Source: Symbiodinium natans (Eukaryota; Sar; Dinophyceae; Suessiales; Symbiodiniaceae). Taken from it: DNA of 64,000 bases. The DNA lies in assembly GCA_905221605.1 (NCBI GenBank), contig CAJNDS010000316.1:65001-129000 (forward strand). Direction: 5' to 3'. Positions 31,082 through 40,545 of the stretch are shown here, piece after piece (position 1 is the first letter of the stretch; each line of letters begins with the position of its first letter). Position numbers and translations under genes: made by a program. The notes beneath the pieces are model-generated. The model was not told the origin of the DNA. It saw only the letters and a list, made by a program, of their open reading frames with translations, and searched no databases.

Positions 31082-31150
31082 ATCGCTCTTGGCATCAGGA
31101 ACGCGGGCATGTTCAATTTGCCGAACCTGGCCAAGGGCATCCAGATGGAT
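31082..31150 (+). CDS. Candidate exon
   Basis: Follows GCACCTTTGCAG. The phase-0 frame IALGIRNAGMFNLPNLAKGI continues QMDSW. Confidence 0.4.
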
Positions 31151-31507
31151 TCTTGGACTTTAATGGGGCATCCTCGTAATTCAGTCCTCGTCTATTCTTC
31201 AAGCAGTGGGTTGAGGAGGGAAAGCTTACAGGATTGCACCCGGCTTCGTCAAGGGCAAGTGTGGAGATTTGACTGCAGAAGTTCCCCACATGAGTTGAGA
31301 TGGTTTGCCCCCCCCCCCCCCAGGTCCTCTGTACGAAAAAGGGGACCCCCTAATAGAGACAATAGTAGGACTCCTTTTCACAAAGACCCCAATAAAGTAA
31401 TGTCGGAAACCCCTAGAAACTGCCAGGACTGCCGCTTCACCCCACTCCTCTCCAAGGACACTTTGCCAGATTGCAGTCCGGAAGCCAGTGGGCATACCAA
31501 GCCTCCC

Positions 31508-31614
31508 CACCCTAAACCCTAAACCCTAAACCTAAACCCTAAACCCCAAACCCTAAACCCTAAACCCTAAACCCTAAACCCTAAACCCCAAACCCCAAAC
31601 CCTAAACCTTAAAC
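31508..31614. repeat. CCCTAAA array
   Basis: C-strand heptamers with CCCCAAA variants. Confidence 0.9.
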
Positions 31615-33235
31615 ACCCTGGTGTTCATGGGGTCGCGGCCTGAGAAGTTCAGCGACGGAGCTGCGCGTCCTTGCTTTTGGCCCGTTTTTTCTTTTAAGAA
31701 CCTTTAAGTGCCAGCACTGTTCCTGTAAACGACTATCTCCCCAACAAATATACATGTTCTTCCTTATAAGGGTTACAATAGGGATGATTATCATGCTCTT
31801 TCTTGTAATGGTGATGTAGGGGCTCTTCTCTGTTAAGGTTCTTTGGGCGGGGGTTTTCTCCAGCAAATAGTCGTAGACGGTAGCTTGCGCAGAGCCCCAG
31901 TGACAATGCCAAATGAACAAGGAGCCGAAGGAGTCTCCCACTAAGGGGGCTTCAGATCAACCCCTCCCTCCCATACATTGATGGGCGGGAGGTCTGACCA
32001 AAGATTGTTCTGCACTCGCTGTGTAGAAATCAATTTGGATCGGCTATGAGCTACTTCACACCAGAAGCCGCTGCAGCTTCGGCCCCACGGCCGGGAAGTT
32101 GTTCTCACATTGCGTTGGGTCGCCCCTGTAAATTTCTGCGCTGCCGCCAGTCGTTTTTCGCGCGCCCTTGTCCTGAATGACTGATAAGATGCACAGCCTA
32201 CGAACTGGCTGTAGGCTCGTCACCCTGAGCAGCGGCATGCCGCACCCACACCCATGATCGATACTGGTTTCTGTGGCAGCTAGAGGCCGAGAACCATGTT
32301 TTCAGGGAGCTGGTGGTGCTCCCCAGCCCCGTCCAAGCGTTTTGGTTTTGCTGTCCCGCCAGCTTGCTGTTGTCAGGGTGATGAAGACAGGTCGCTATAC
32401 TCAGCTTATAAGTGCCACACAGGAAGATACGGCTGATTGCACATGCTGAGCCCCCCTATGGGCCCTATCGGTGGAGCGCCATTGTGGAAGGAGCTCCCCG
32501 TGGAAGTCACGACCAACCGCACTTTCAAGGGAGCTCCTTGGCGGCAAAGGCCTTATTTCAACTTTAAAGCTGTCCGTTTTGGGGTGGACTACAACTCCTA
32601 AAGCTGGGCATTCAGAGTGGAATTCTGATTGTGGGAAGCAGGGAAGCTGCGGCCGAAAAGCTGGGAGGAGTGACCAATTCGAAACAGATGAGGAAGCCTT
32701 GAACTTTACTCATCCTGCTCTCCTCCTTATGTTCCTGATCCACCGTGCGTGCTCTTCCGCTGCGTGCTCTTTTTGGAAAGCGCACAGGAAACCTTATGCA
32801 AAAAGATGCGTCGAAACTTACACTTAAATCAAGACCCTTACGGGTAGCCCCAAGCCCCTTGTGTTCCAGCCTCGCTTCCTGAGGAGACCTCTGAGGACGC
32901 TTGGCCGAACTGGTGGGAAGACATCGAAACTTGGGCGCCTTGGACTACCAAGACTTGGATGTTTGGGGGCCAAAGGCTTTGGTTTGGTACGTGGCTGAAG
33001 CACCCTCAACCCCCTGAAGTTCTGTTCGCCCTAGAGCCTTCCTTTCTTGAGTTTACGGACTTATGCGGAAGATGGTACGACCGGGCCGCGGCAGAACACC
33101 TGAGGGGCATGGGTCGAACACTTTGAGATCGAGGGCTGTGTGAAGTTGTGTCCCCCTTCTGAGGAGATGGGCTGCGCGCCAGGCAAAGTGCTTCAAACCG
33201 TGGATCTCCTGAATGTTGCTTCCGCCCGCACTACA
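31615..33235. other. No supported gene
   Basis: About 1.6 kb on which no frame shows motif or splice support. I see no repeats or elements in it that I can define. Confidence 0.35.
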
Positions 33236-33299
33236 GGGTTTAGGGTTTAGGGTTTAGGGTTTAGGGTTCAGGGTTCAGGGTTCAGGGTTCAGGGTTTAG
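33236..33299. repeat. TTTAGGG/TTCAGGG array
   Basis: G-strand heptamers with a homogeneous block of TTCAGGG variants at the right. Confidence 0.9.
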
Positions 33300-33477
33300 G
33301 GCGCGCTTTTTCGGTTTGAAGCACCTGAAAGCGCCTTGCCTTCGTTGCTCTCGTTGCAAGTTGTCAGGTTTCGAACAGGCTGCACGTGAAGTACACCTGT
33401 GCTACTTCCTCGGGTCTGGGAACCTTTGCTGCAAGGTGAGAAGCAGCGAGAGCGCAAGTGCGAGTGTATCCAACCAA

Positions 33478-33515
33478 GCTATCTATCTATCTATCTATCT
33501 ATATCTATCCATCTA
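33478..33515. repeat. ATCT microsatellite
   Basis: Tetranucleotide tract; a frame reading Tyr-Leu-Ser-Ile repeats here is an artefact. Confidence 0.85.
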
Positions 33516-33772
33516 CGTATAGAGGAAACATGTGTGTATAAATGTATGTATTCTATTTATATGGTTGTTAATTGTTTGTCTTTATGTGTTCGTAGAATTC
33601 CTATCGTAGCATGTTTAATGTCCTGAGGATTCGTATCCTCCAAGAAAGCTTCAAAGAGCCGCCCTCTTTGCATCCCGAGGCGCATGCTATCCGAGCTGGA
33701 CACAGCAAGTGGATGCCCACGAGTTTGAGGATACGGCTGCTCGGTTTGGAGATGGCTGGGATGGCTCAGCTC

Positions 33773-33862
33773 CCGATGTTTTTAGAAGGGTCCTTACTAG
33801 GGATTCTAGTAGGGGGGCACTACCATCTAGTAAGGAAAGATGAGCATAAGGGGGAACATCCC
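33773..33862. mobile_element. Miniature inverted-repeat element, family C
   Basis: GATGTTTTTAGAAGGG and CATAAGGGGGAACATCCC mark the ends; CCTTACTAGGGATTCTAGTA and TCTAGTAAGG form an internal stem. Related copies at 52679, 57318 and 58349. Confidence 0.4.
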
Positions 33863-34886
33863 AAAACCTTAGCCTTAAACCAGCTCTTGCTTCTGCCTCT
33901 TCTGCATGCGAGGCGAGGTCCAAGAGGACGCTCAGCCGCCTGAACATCGCCTGTCCTGGCTTTGACCTCCTGACCTCCCTGCACTTCGAGCCCCTCGCCA
34001 TGGGAAGCATCTGAAGCCTTCTTCCGGTGTTCCACGGTTTTCGTGGTCATGAGGGGAATACGTGTTACTTCAGCTCGTCTCGCGACTGAAAGCGAGCTCA
34101 GCAGCGCCTAAAATCCCTAAAGCCCTGAGCTCTGAGCCCTTAAACTGCTGGGGGACATCCTTGCAGGTACTCCAAGGGAGGCCTTTGGGCCCGGTTCAAG
34201 TACACCTGCTGCCGGGAAGGAGGCGTGCAAGCTCTCCCTTCTTCTTTATCTGACAAACGGATGCTAATTTTGTTGATGCTGAAGCTTTTGACTCTTCACT
34301 TGTGGTTGGCTGCTGCATTTTTTTTAAACACTGGGCGCTGTGGGCCTGTCGGCATGAGCTCTTTCGCTCTAATCACGCACAGAACTATTGCCCGCATTGC
34401 TTAGCGTTCAGTGCTGCATTAGTGCCCTGATCTCTATAGTTGTGGTGCAATGGCCGCCTCTGAAAGAGGCTAGATGCATCTGATTCAGATGCTAGACAAG
34501 TCAACACTTAGTCAGTAGTGAAGCCGAGTCACCCGGAACAAAGTGCACTGACTGAGAGGCCGGGAAGGTTCTTTAGTTACTGTACCGACACTTTCAATGA
34601 GGTACTAGATAGTATGCAGGCTCCCTTGTTTAACTAAAGTACTTCTAGTCAACGATTTCTTTTGCAACTCCACCCAGACTGGTGTGAGTCACGTGCCAGC
34701 AACAGCGTTGAGTGATTCAAGGAGTCTCAGTGTTTCTTCACTTCGTGGGCTAGGCTTCAGGATGGTGATGCTTGCTTGTAAATCCCCCCCCCCCCACCCC
34801 CAGGCACACGCACACGCGCACGCACACGCACACAGACACAGAGTTTCTTCAACGCACTTCTCACTACATGTCTATCAGTGAACAAC
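33863..34886. other. No supported gene upstream of the retrotransposon
   Basis: Contains a CA/CG-rich microsatellite near 34800-34840. No motif-bearing frame. Confidence 0.35.
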
Positions 34887-34891
34887 CCTAA

Positions 34892-35118
34892 AGTTGAAGA
34901 ATCACGAGCTTCCTTCCTGTAAAGTGATGTATGTATAGTCATGTTATGCAGATCAGGATGGCTTACCTTCTGACCTTTGGCTCAAGATGAAAAAGGGCCG
35001 CTCTGAGAGCGGGTTGTACGTAGGGTCGAGGGCTGTGTTGATCCCCAACCCTTTGTGGTTCTCCCTCTTGTTGCCTTGTTCCCTTAGCTCAGGCATCAGA
35101 GTTTTGAGTCTTTCAACT
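34892..35118 (+). repeat. 5' LTR, 227 bp
   Basis: Starts AGTTGAAGAATC and ends GAGTCTTTCAACT. Contains TTTGGCTCAAG immediately followed by ATG (34976-34989), matching the last 11 bases of the dinoflagellate spliced leader as I know it. No base differences from the 3' LTR were seen. Confidence 0.9.
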
Positions 35119-35132
35119 GGTTATCAGGTCCG
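35117..35132 (+). promoter_or_regulatory. Candidate primer-binding site
   Basis: The LTR edge and following bases read CTGGTTATCAGGTCCG. It begins TGGT, as expected for pairing to a tRNA CCA end, and resembles the initiator-Met type TGGTATCAG with one extra T. The tRNA is not established. Confidence 0.35.
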
Positions 35133-35244
35133 TATTGCTTTCATAGCTAAGACCCTAAGTGTAGCTGCCTGAGAATGGATGGACAGTGAGCAAGAAGGTG
35201 CTTTTGAGCCCCGAGGCATCCGGAGCGGCTCCAGTCTCGAGTGA

Positions 35245-35823
35245 AGGTGCAAGCGCTCCTGCGAGGTGGCTCAGGCGCGTGCAGTCCTTGCTTTTGATTT
35301 TCACGGAGTCCTTGACCGTGATATTCGTCAGAGCACAAATTGGCGCGACGATTGCCCAGAGTATCCGGACCGCAACATTCGCTTTTTGCAGAGGTTGAGT
35401 CAGATTACGGAGAGCAGGCAGATATTGGTGGTGGTGCTTTCTTATTGCCGTCATTCTGACACAGTAGCTCAAGTTCTCGGCACGAGTTGCAACAGCACTG
35501 ATCGGCTCATCCGTGAAGCAGGAGTTTCAGTCCTCTCGCTACTTTTTATCACCCGCAAGCCCACGGGTGAATCAGGAAAGCGGGCGCTGCTGGAGAAGGT
35601 CTTTGATATTGCTCGTTGTCCCATTGCCATTGTTGACGACAGTGCAGAAGTTGTGGACGAGTGTGCCGGAGCATCATTCATCACTCCGTTCCACATTTCT
35701 TTGGCTAAGCGCGGAACGCGAGTTTATCCTCGATCTACGGTGCCCAGTTTTTCTGGTCTGATTGAAGCAGAAGAGTCGCTTTGCAACTGGTGTATCAACT
35801 CTGTTCCGAATTCCGAGGAGTGA
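35245..35823 (+). CDS. HAD-superfamily-like ORF inside the retrotransposon
   Basis: The frame is open from 35245 to TGA at 35821-35823 and has no ATG. In-frame MDSEQEGAF (ATG at 35179) is separated from it by a TGA at 35242, so the start may require splicing, readthrough or a non-AUG codon. Counting from the GTG at 35266, it shows motif I VLAFDFHGVLD (nucleophile-position D11; the usual +2 Asp is H13), motif II ILVVVLS (S59), motif III K105 in GESGKR, and motif IV IAIVDD (D124-D125). This spacing is that of HAD hydrolases without a large cap. Loss of the +2 acid would argue against ordinary phosphatase activity. It lies between the 5' LTR and Gag, where copia elements normally have no gene. 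Homology is inferred from motifs only. Confidence 0.5.
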   Translation, partial: RCKRSCEVAQARAVLAFDFHGVLDRDIRQSTNWRDDCPEYPDRNIRFLQRLSQITESRQILVVVLSYCRHSDTVAQVLGTSCNSTDRLIREAGVSVLSLLFITRKPTGESGKRALLEKVFDIARCPIAIVDDSAEVVDECAGASFITPFHISLAKRGTRVYPRSTVPSFSGLIEAEESLCNWCINSVPNSEE

Positions 35824-35969
35824 ACGGAGTGCCTGTCCTTGAAGGATAGTTCGGCGAATTTTCGCCACATCCTTCCACTGTTGCACCAGTGAACGCCGTG
35901 AGCCTCGCCTCTTCCGCCAAAAGAAAGGGTGCGGTGAGCTGCTGCTAACCGCTTCCACCTCCCACAGCA

Positions 35970-38900
35970 ATGTCTTCTCCTTCTGACCCTAGCAATCAAG
36001 CCAGCTCGGTGCTTGATTTGTCAAGTGCTTCAGCCACGGCATTGCCAGGTGGTGTTGGTTCGGATAGTGGTTCGGTTGCTAGTAGTTCAGCAGTTGAGGT
36101 CCGTGAAAGGTCCCCTCCTCTGACTAGACAAGCCTTGTCTAGACCTCGCAAAACTCATGAGCACTCAAGCCCTTACCCTAATCTAACCGCTCAAGCCTCA
36201 TACACACAGAACATCCTGAATGTTGGAGCCTCTCCGCAAGAGGTTTTGGATGCACAGCGTTTAGCCGCAGCGCAAGCAGCGCAACATGTTGCTGATCATG
36301 CTGAACAGTTGCATGCCACAAGGCTAGAGCGTGTTGAGAATGAGGCTAGAGGTTTGGTTGAATCCACCGTTGAGCAAATGCGTGAGCAGTTGCAACAGTA
36401 CGAACATCGCTATGATGAGATCCTTCAACAGGGTCGAATCTTGGAAGAACAGCTCTCTGTAGCTAAGGCCGAGCTAAGCAAGGCCGAAGCAGAACTTCAG
36501 GTCGCTCGTGCAGGGTACCAAGAGCTTGAAGCCGCCCTAACCAGCTGCCGGGGTGACAACAACTTGCTGAACTCCCAAAACACCCAGCTACGTGTCGAGT
36601 TGCAAGTCAAAGACCGCGAGATTCAGAGACTTCGCCAGGCTGCTGCAAGCGCCACGAGTCCTGGGTCTTCGCCTCCAACGTCTGCTCCTCACCAGCCAGA
36701 TAAGCCGCCGGTACTTGCGTCAAGTGCATGCTCTGGTGGGTTTAGTTGGGTACATAACGGTTCTAATGAGGATAGTAGTGGTGCACCTTCATTGCCGCAA
36801 GTTGTCAATGAGTCAGCCCCTTGCCCTCCTGCGACCGTCCCTCCTGCGACCGTTACCGATCCTCGTGTTGATCAGTTGATTGATGTCGTACAGCAACTGC
36901 TTGCCCAAAGAAATGGCACGGATCCAGGATGCAATGATGCATCTCCTGTTCATGAGATCGAAGAGCCTGAAAGGCAAGAGAAGCACATTGTTGACAGCCG
37001 AGCTTTGTTACATCTCAAGCTTGAGCCGGTTCCTTCCGACGCTGCTGGTTTCCGAGCCTGGAAAAACTCGTTGTTGGTCCAGATTGCCAAGCTTGACATG
37101 TCAGGCGAAGGTTTGGTTGTTGCATGGTTGTCTCGGTCTTTCACAGCTGAAAAAGAAGAGCTTACTGAATCAGGTCTTCTTCCTCGCCTTGATGCTTGGA
37201 TTGCTGGAGAGATGACTTCCATGCGTGTGTTGAAGCAAGTGACTGAGTTGGCGCAAGAAGTTATCGCCTACGTTGAGTTGTGTGGCCAGACAGGGTCCCA
37301 GCCGAAAGGTCGATACATGCTTGCTCTTCTTGCTCGTCATTTCAGCATTGACCGCGTTCGAGGCACTGTGCTGACTGCTTCAACGTTGTTCCAGGTCGAA
37401 ATTGGAGGAAACTCCATTCGAGATCTCCGGGATTTTGTGCAGCGCGTTCGGACTGTTCTGTATTCAATCCCAATAGGACAGAGGCCGGATGATCGCCTCA
37501 CTGGCGAATGGCTCTTCCACCGTGTGAAGCACATTAGGAAGCTAGAACGTGTCATTGATGACATCAGAGAATCTGCGCCAGAATCCCGTCGTCGTGAGTG
37601 GAGTTACCTATGGAACAAGATACAAGACGTCATCGTTCAAGAACGAGAAGACACCAATGCTCAGTCGGTAATCAAGTCCCTGCAGATTGCAGCTCCGCAG
37701 GCAAAGGCCAGGGGGGTACCTGCTGAGACCGAAGAGCCACCGCGAAGTCCTCCAGCGCCCAAGACTCCGCCAGAGGCTCCAGTGTCTACAACCCCAGCAC
37801 CAACCCCTGAGCCTGAGGCGAGAGCAAAGCCAAAAGCAAAAAGCATGTCAGATGCAGAAAAGGCTAAGACGCCTTGCATTTTCTTCAGGATGGCATCTGG
37901 TTGCATGCACGGAGAGGACTGCAAGTACAGTCATGACCCTGATAAGACCCCTAAGGTTGACCCTAAGTCTAAGCCTAAGGCCGCCGCTCCCAAACCCAAA
38001 TCCACAGGAGCCGTTGCGAAGGCAGTCGTGGCAATGATTGCCGCCTCAAGCGTGTGCAACATCCCTGGAAGCAACGCCTTCAGCGTTGGGTGGGCTGCGG
38101 ATACAGCTGCTGGTCGGCATCTTGGATCGGCACGGGCGTTGGCAGACCGGGGAATTCCGTCGGAGTCATACAGGTCGTTTCTTGCGCACTCAGCGAGCCT
38201 TGTTACGTTCCACGCAGGCGGTGGACCTCAGCCCGGTTCGCTGAGCTTGGGATTTGCGTCCGACAATATGCCTCTCGCCATTCACTACATGTTGGACAAC
38301 TGCCCAGTTGTTCGAAGCACTGGCTTGGATGTTGAATCTGGGAAGGCCTTCATATGGTTACCTGGTTCCCTTCCATTCTTCGCGCATGACTTGTCTAAGC
38401 TTCGGGTCGACTGCGCCGAAGAAGCCAAGCTTTATGCCAAGCGCACAGATGAGCGTGTGCCGATCTTCACCAGCAAATGTCAGTTTGTCCATGGTCTTGC
38501 TGCATCAGCTGATTTTCTTGACGAGTCGGGTGAGGAATGCCAAGAGCCTTCGCGTCCCGTTGCCCATGATCCAGCTGAAGAGTATGCCAAAGACCTCCTA
38601 ACAAAGCGTGGTGATATTCAGCCCAATCAAGTTCGTAAGATCTTTGGACTTATGAAACGTGGTTCCGCATCCCGAGGGATTGAGCCGAGCGATGACTCGT
38701 CCTTTGCAGTAGGTTGCTTCTGTCGAGGTGGTGTGGTCGGTCTACTGAAGTCCAAGAAAGGGGTCATCCGGTTTTCCGCCAAAGATCGACTTCGTGCCAC
38801 GAAGCCTTGGACTGGTGATCGACTTGTGATGGTCTTGTGTGCGGCAAAAGATCCTGCTTCTCTCGAGCATGATGTTTTGGATGCTCTCATAGGAGTTGGG

Positions 38901-39389
38901 TTTCTACTGGACAATCTTCCGCTGGTTGATGTCATTCCCGCAGAAGTTGATTCGTCCGAGATACCTTCCTCTTCGTCAGGGGGGTTACCCAAAGAACATC
39001 TTATCGAAGCAAGCCCTGATGGTCCTGCTGCGTCTGCGCTTCCTGAAGGGGACAAGCCTCTAGATTTGAGTCCACCTGGATTCCCCGTTGTGGATGATGC
39101 ACATGTCAGTGATCGAGTTCGCAAACTGAGAGATGAAGCTGTAAGTGTGAAGCATCGCTTCTTCCACTTCCCAAAGAACCCGGTCTGTGATGTGTGCAAT
39201 CAATCCAAGCTCTTGTCCAGAAGAGTGTGTCGCAAGCCTCGTGATGAGGACTCTGAGCCCGCGTTGCTTGAAGCCTCGGAATTTGGAGAAGCCATCGCAG
39301 CTGATCACATTCATGTGTTCAAGTCACTCAGCGACTCCAACGCTCCCGGAAGAGAGTATGTTGTGTTCGAGCAGTGCCCTGTTCAATGA
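35970..39389 (+). CDS. Gag-protease-integrase(start) polyprotein
   Basis: 1,139 codons from an ATG in CCACAGCAATGTC. Residues ~1-85 are Ser-rich and ~85-240 form a Glu/Gln/Leu coiled coil. Residues ~340-560 form a predominantly helical Gag-like region. A CCCH zinc finger follows (C636-x8-C645-x5-C651-x3-H655), presumably for RNA binding. Protease: WAADTAAGRHLGS with D711 as the likely catalytic Asp (D-T-A). Pre-integrase zinc motif H1062-x3-H1066-x6-C1073-x2-C1076. Then AIAADHIHVF, with D1112 as the probable first Asp of the integrase core. The frame ends in EQCPVQ, which is RNase H coding sequence read out of frame: a deletion fused integrase to RNase H near 39365. The coding part up to there has no stops or frameshifts. 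Confidence 0.85.
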   Translation: MSSPSDPSNQASSVLDLSSASATALPGGVGSDSGSVASSSAVEVRERSPPLTRQALSRPRKTHEHSSPYPNLTAQASYTQNILNVGASPQEVLDAQRLAAAQAAQHVADHAEQLHATRLERVENEARGLVESTVEQMREQLQQYEHRYDEILQQGRILEEQLSVAKAELSKAEAELQVARAGYQELEAALTSCRGDNNLLNSQNTQLRVELQVKDREIQRLRQAAASATSPGSSPPTSAPHQPDKPPVLASSACSGGFSWVHNGSNEDSSGAPSLPQVVNESAPCPPATVPPATVTDPRVDQLIDVVQQLLAQRNGTDPGCNDASPVHEIEEPERQEKHIVDSRALLHLKLEPVPSDAAGFRAWKNSLLVQIAKLDMSGEGLVVAWLSRSFTAEKEELTESGLLPRLDAWIAGEMTSMRVLKQVTELAQEVIAYVELCGQTGSQPKGRYMLALLARHFSIDRVRGTVLTASTLFQVEIGGNSIRDLRDFVQRVRTVLYSIPIGQRPDDRLTGEWLFHRVKHIRKLERVIDDIRESAPESRRREWSYLWNKIQDVIVQEREDTNAQSVIKSLQIAAPQAKARGVPAETEEPPRSPPAPKTPPEAPVSTTPAPTPEPEARAKPKAKSMSDAEKAKTPCIFFRMASGCMHGEDCKYSHDPDKTPKVDPKSKPKAAAPKPKSTGAVAKAVVAMIAASSVCNIPGSNAFSVGWAADTAAGRHLGSARALADRGIPSESYRSFLAHSASLVTFHAGGGPQPGSLSLGFASDNMPLAIHYMLDNCPVVRSTGLDVESGKAFIWLPGSLPFFAHDLSKLRVDCAEEAKLYAKRTDERVPIFTSKCQFVHGLAASADFLDESGEECQEPSRPVAHDPAEEYAKDLLTKRGDIQPNQVRKIFGLMKRGSASRGIEPSDDSSFAVGCFCRGGVVGLLKSKKGVIRFSAKDRLRATKPWTGDRLVMVLCAAKDPASLEHDVLDALIGVGFLLDNLPLVDVIPAEVDSSEIPSSSSGGLPKEHLIEASPDGPAASALPEGDKPLDLSPPGFPVVDDAHVSDRVRKLRDEAVSVKHRFFHFPKNPVCDVCNQSKLLSRRVCRKPRDEDSEPALLEASEFGEAIAADHIHVFKSLSDSNAPGREYVVFEQCPVQ

Positions 39390-39530
39390 CGCGTTGCCTT
39401 TACTTGAAGTTTGGCAAACCGTGATTCTTGGCATCAAGCTTTTGTGTCATGCAAATAATGAAGCTTGTGTCGCCATTATCCGAAAGGATATTCAGCTAAG
39501 CTGAGAAAGGTAATTCTTTGACGAAGGCCC
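39366..39530 (+). pseudogene. RNase H C-terminal remnant
   Basis: In the +1 frame relative to the polyprotein, SSALFNDALPLLEVWQTVI and CHANNEACVAIIRK match the copia RNase H end (pattern ALPLLEVWQ, then H-x-D/N-N-E-A-C). After RK the similarity moves to another frame (KGYSAKLRKVIL), showing a second frameshift before a TGA. Non-functional. Confidence 0.7.
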
Positions 39531-39686
39531 TTTCAATCCGGAAATGGGCTCATGCACTAAAGTTGCTGCGCATTTCTACTAAACATCTGCCAGATGTTCC
39601 CAGCTAAGTGTGTTCGCCGTCACCTAAAGCTTTGTTACAATTGCCTCTGGTGATAATGTTGCGATGGTTGTTCAGCTGAGCGATAC

Positions 39687-40105
39687 TTCCATCACTGTGC
39701 AACTTGCAGACACTCGGATGCCCAGCGGCCGCTCTCTTCATCCTTGTGTCATCCGAATGAGCTCTTGAAGAACTCGTTCCTAAACCACTGCCTATCCTCA
39801 ATCTCGCACTGTGTGATGTCGGTGTTTGGCTGCTGCCTAGCGCCACTCTGACTCTGCATGAGCACAGCTGTGCTTCTGATTGGGAGTAGTCTTGTACAGT
39901 ATCCATCATCGTGCTTTTGCAGACACTTGGATATGAGCCATCATCCCTGTGTCATCTGAATGAGTTCTTGAGGATCTCGTTCTGCACTCCTTGCCTGCCC
40001 TCAGCCTTGCACTGCGTTGTGTCAGTGTACGGCTGCTCCCAAGCGCCGCTCTGACTCCGCCTGAGCACAGTCCTGCACCGGTTGAGAGTAGTTTTGTATA
40101 GATCG
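39687..40105 (+). repeat. Two imperfect ~205-bp tandem repeats in the element
   Basis: The two units share GCAGACACT, TGTGTCAT, GAATGAG, CTCGTTC and GCGCCRCTCTGACTC; they lie at about 39687-39900 and 39905-40105, upstream of the 3' LTR. Confidence 0.7.
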
Positions 40106-40304
40106 CAGGTAGAATTACCTTAAAGGTTTATTGAGTCTACGTTTCAGCCTGATCACCTGAGATACCGGATTCAATTTGTACATGGCTAAGCCTGTACTTC
40201 AATCGACAGTAGGTTTGGCTGCAGAGTTGAGCTCGTAGCTGTTGCTTCCTGAAGTCCAGAATCGAGCTTCAAATGAGCTCTAGGACTTGAGAATCTGCAA
40301 ACAT

Positions 40305-40313
40305 GAAGGGGGG
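40305..40313 (+). promoter_or_regulatory. Polypurine tract
   Basis: GAAGGGGGG immediately before the 3' LTR, the expected plus-strand priming site. Confidence 0.75.
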
Positions 40314-40540
40314 AGTTGAAGAATCACGAGCTTCCTTCCTGTAAAGTGATGTATGTATAGTCATGTTATGCAGATCAGGATGGCTTACCTTCTGACCTTT
40401 GGCTCAAGATGAAAAAGGGCCGCTCTGAGAGCGGGTTGTACGTAGGGTCGAGGGCTGTGTTGATCCCCAACCCTTTGTGGTTCTCCCTCTTGTTGCCTTG
40501 TTCCCTTAGCTCAGGCATCAGAGTTTTGAGTCTTTCAACT
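40314..40540 (+). repeat. 3' LTR, 227 bp
   Basis: Identical in length and, by eye, in sequence to the 5' LTR; followed by the target duplication CCTAA and CCCTAAA-like sequence. Confidence 0.9.
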
Positions 40541-40545
40541 CCTAA

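Larger units (their letters stand above)
34892..40540 (+). mobile_element. Ty1/copia-type LTR retrotransposon, deleted copy
   Basis: 5,649 bp bounded by two identical 227-bp LTRs with 7-bp terminal inverted repeats (AGTTGAA and TTCAACT). Target duplication CCTAA at 34887-34891 and 40541-40545, inside CCCTAA heptamer sequence on both sides. A polypurine tract GAAGGGGGG (40305-40313) precedes the 3' LTR. Contents in order: HAD-like ORF, Gag/zinc finger/protease/pre-integrase ORF, RNase H remnant, two ~205-bp tandem repeats. Protease-before-integrase and the RNase H remnant fit the Ty1/copia order. The rest of integrase and reverse transcriptase are absent. Identical LTRs imply very recent insertion, so the deleted copy was probably moved in trans. 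Confidence 0.9.

Noticed and set aside
34440-34520. tRNA-like start (GTGGTGCAATGGCC)
   Set aside because: No consistent acceptor, D and T arms could be drawn.
35674-35999. Minus-strand frames opposite the HAD-like ORF
   Set aside because: Shadows of the plus-strand ORF; no motifs.
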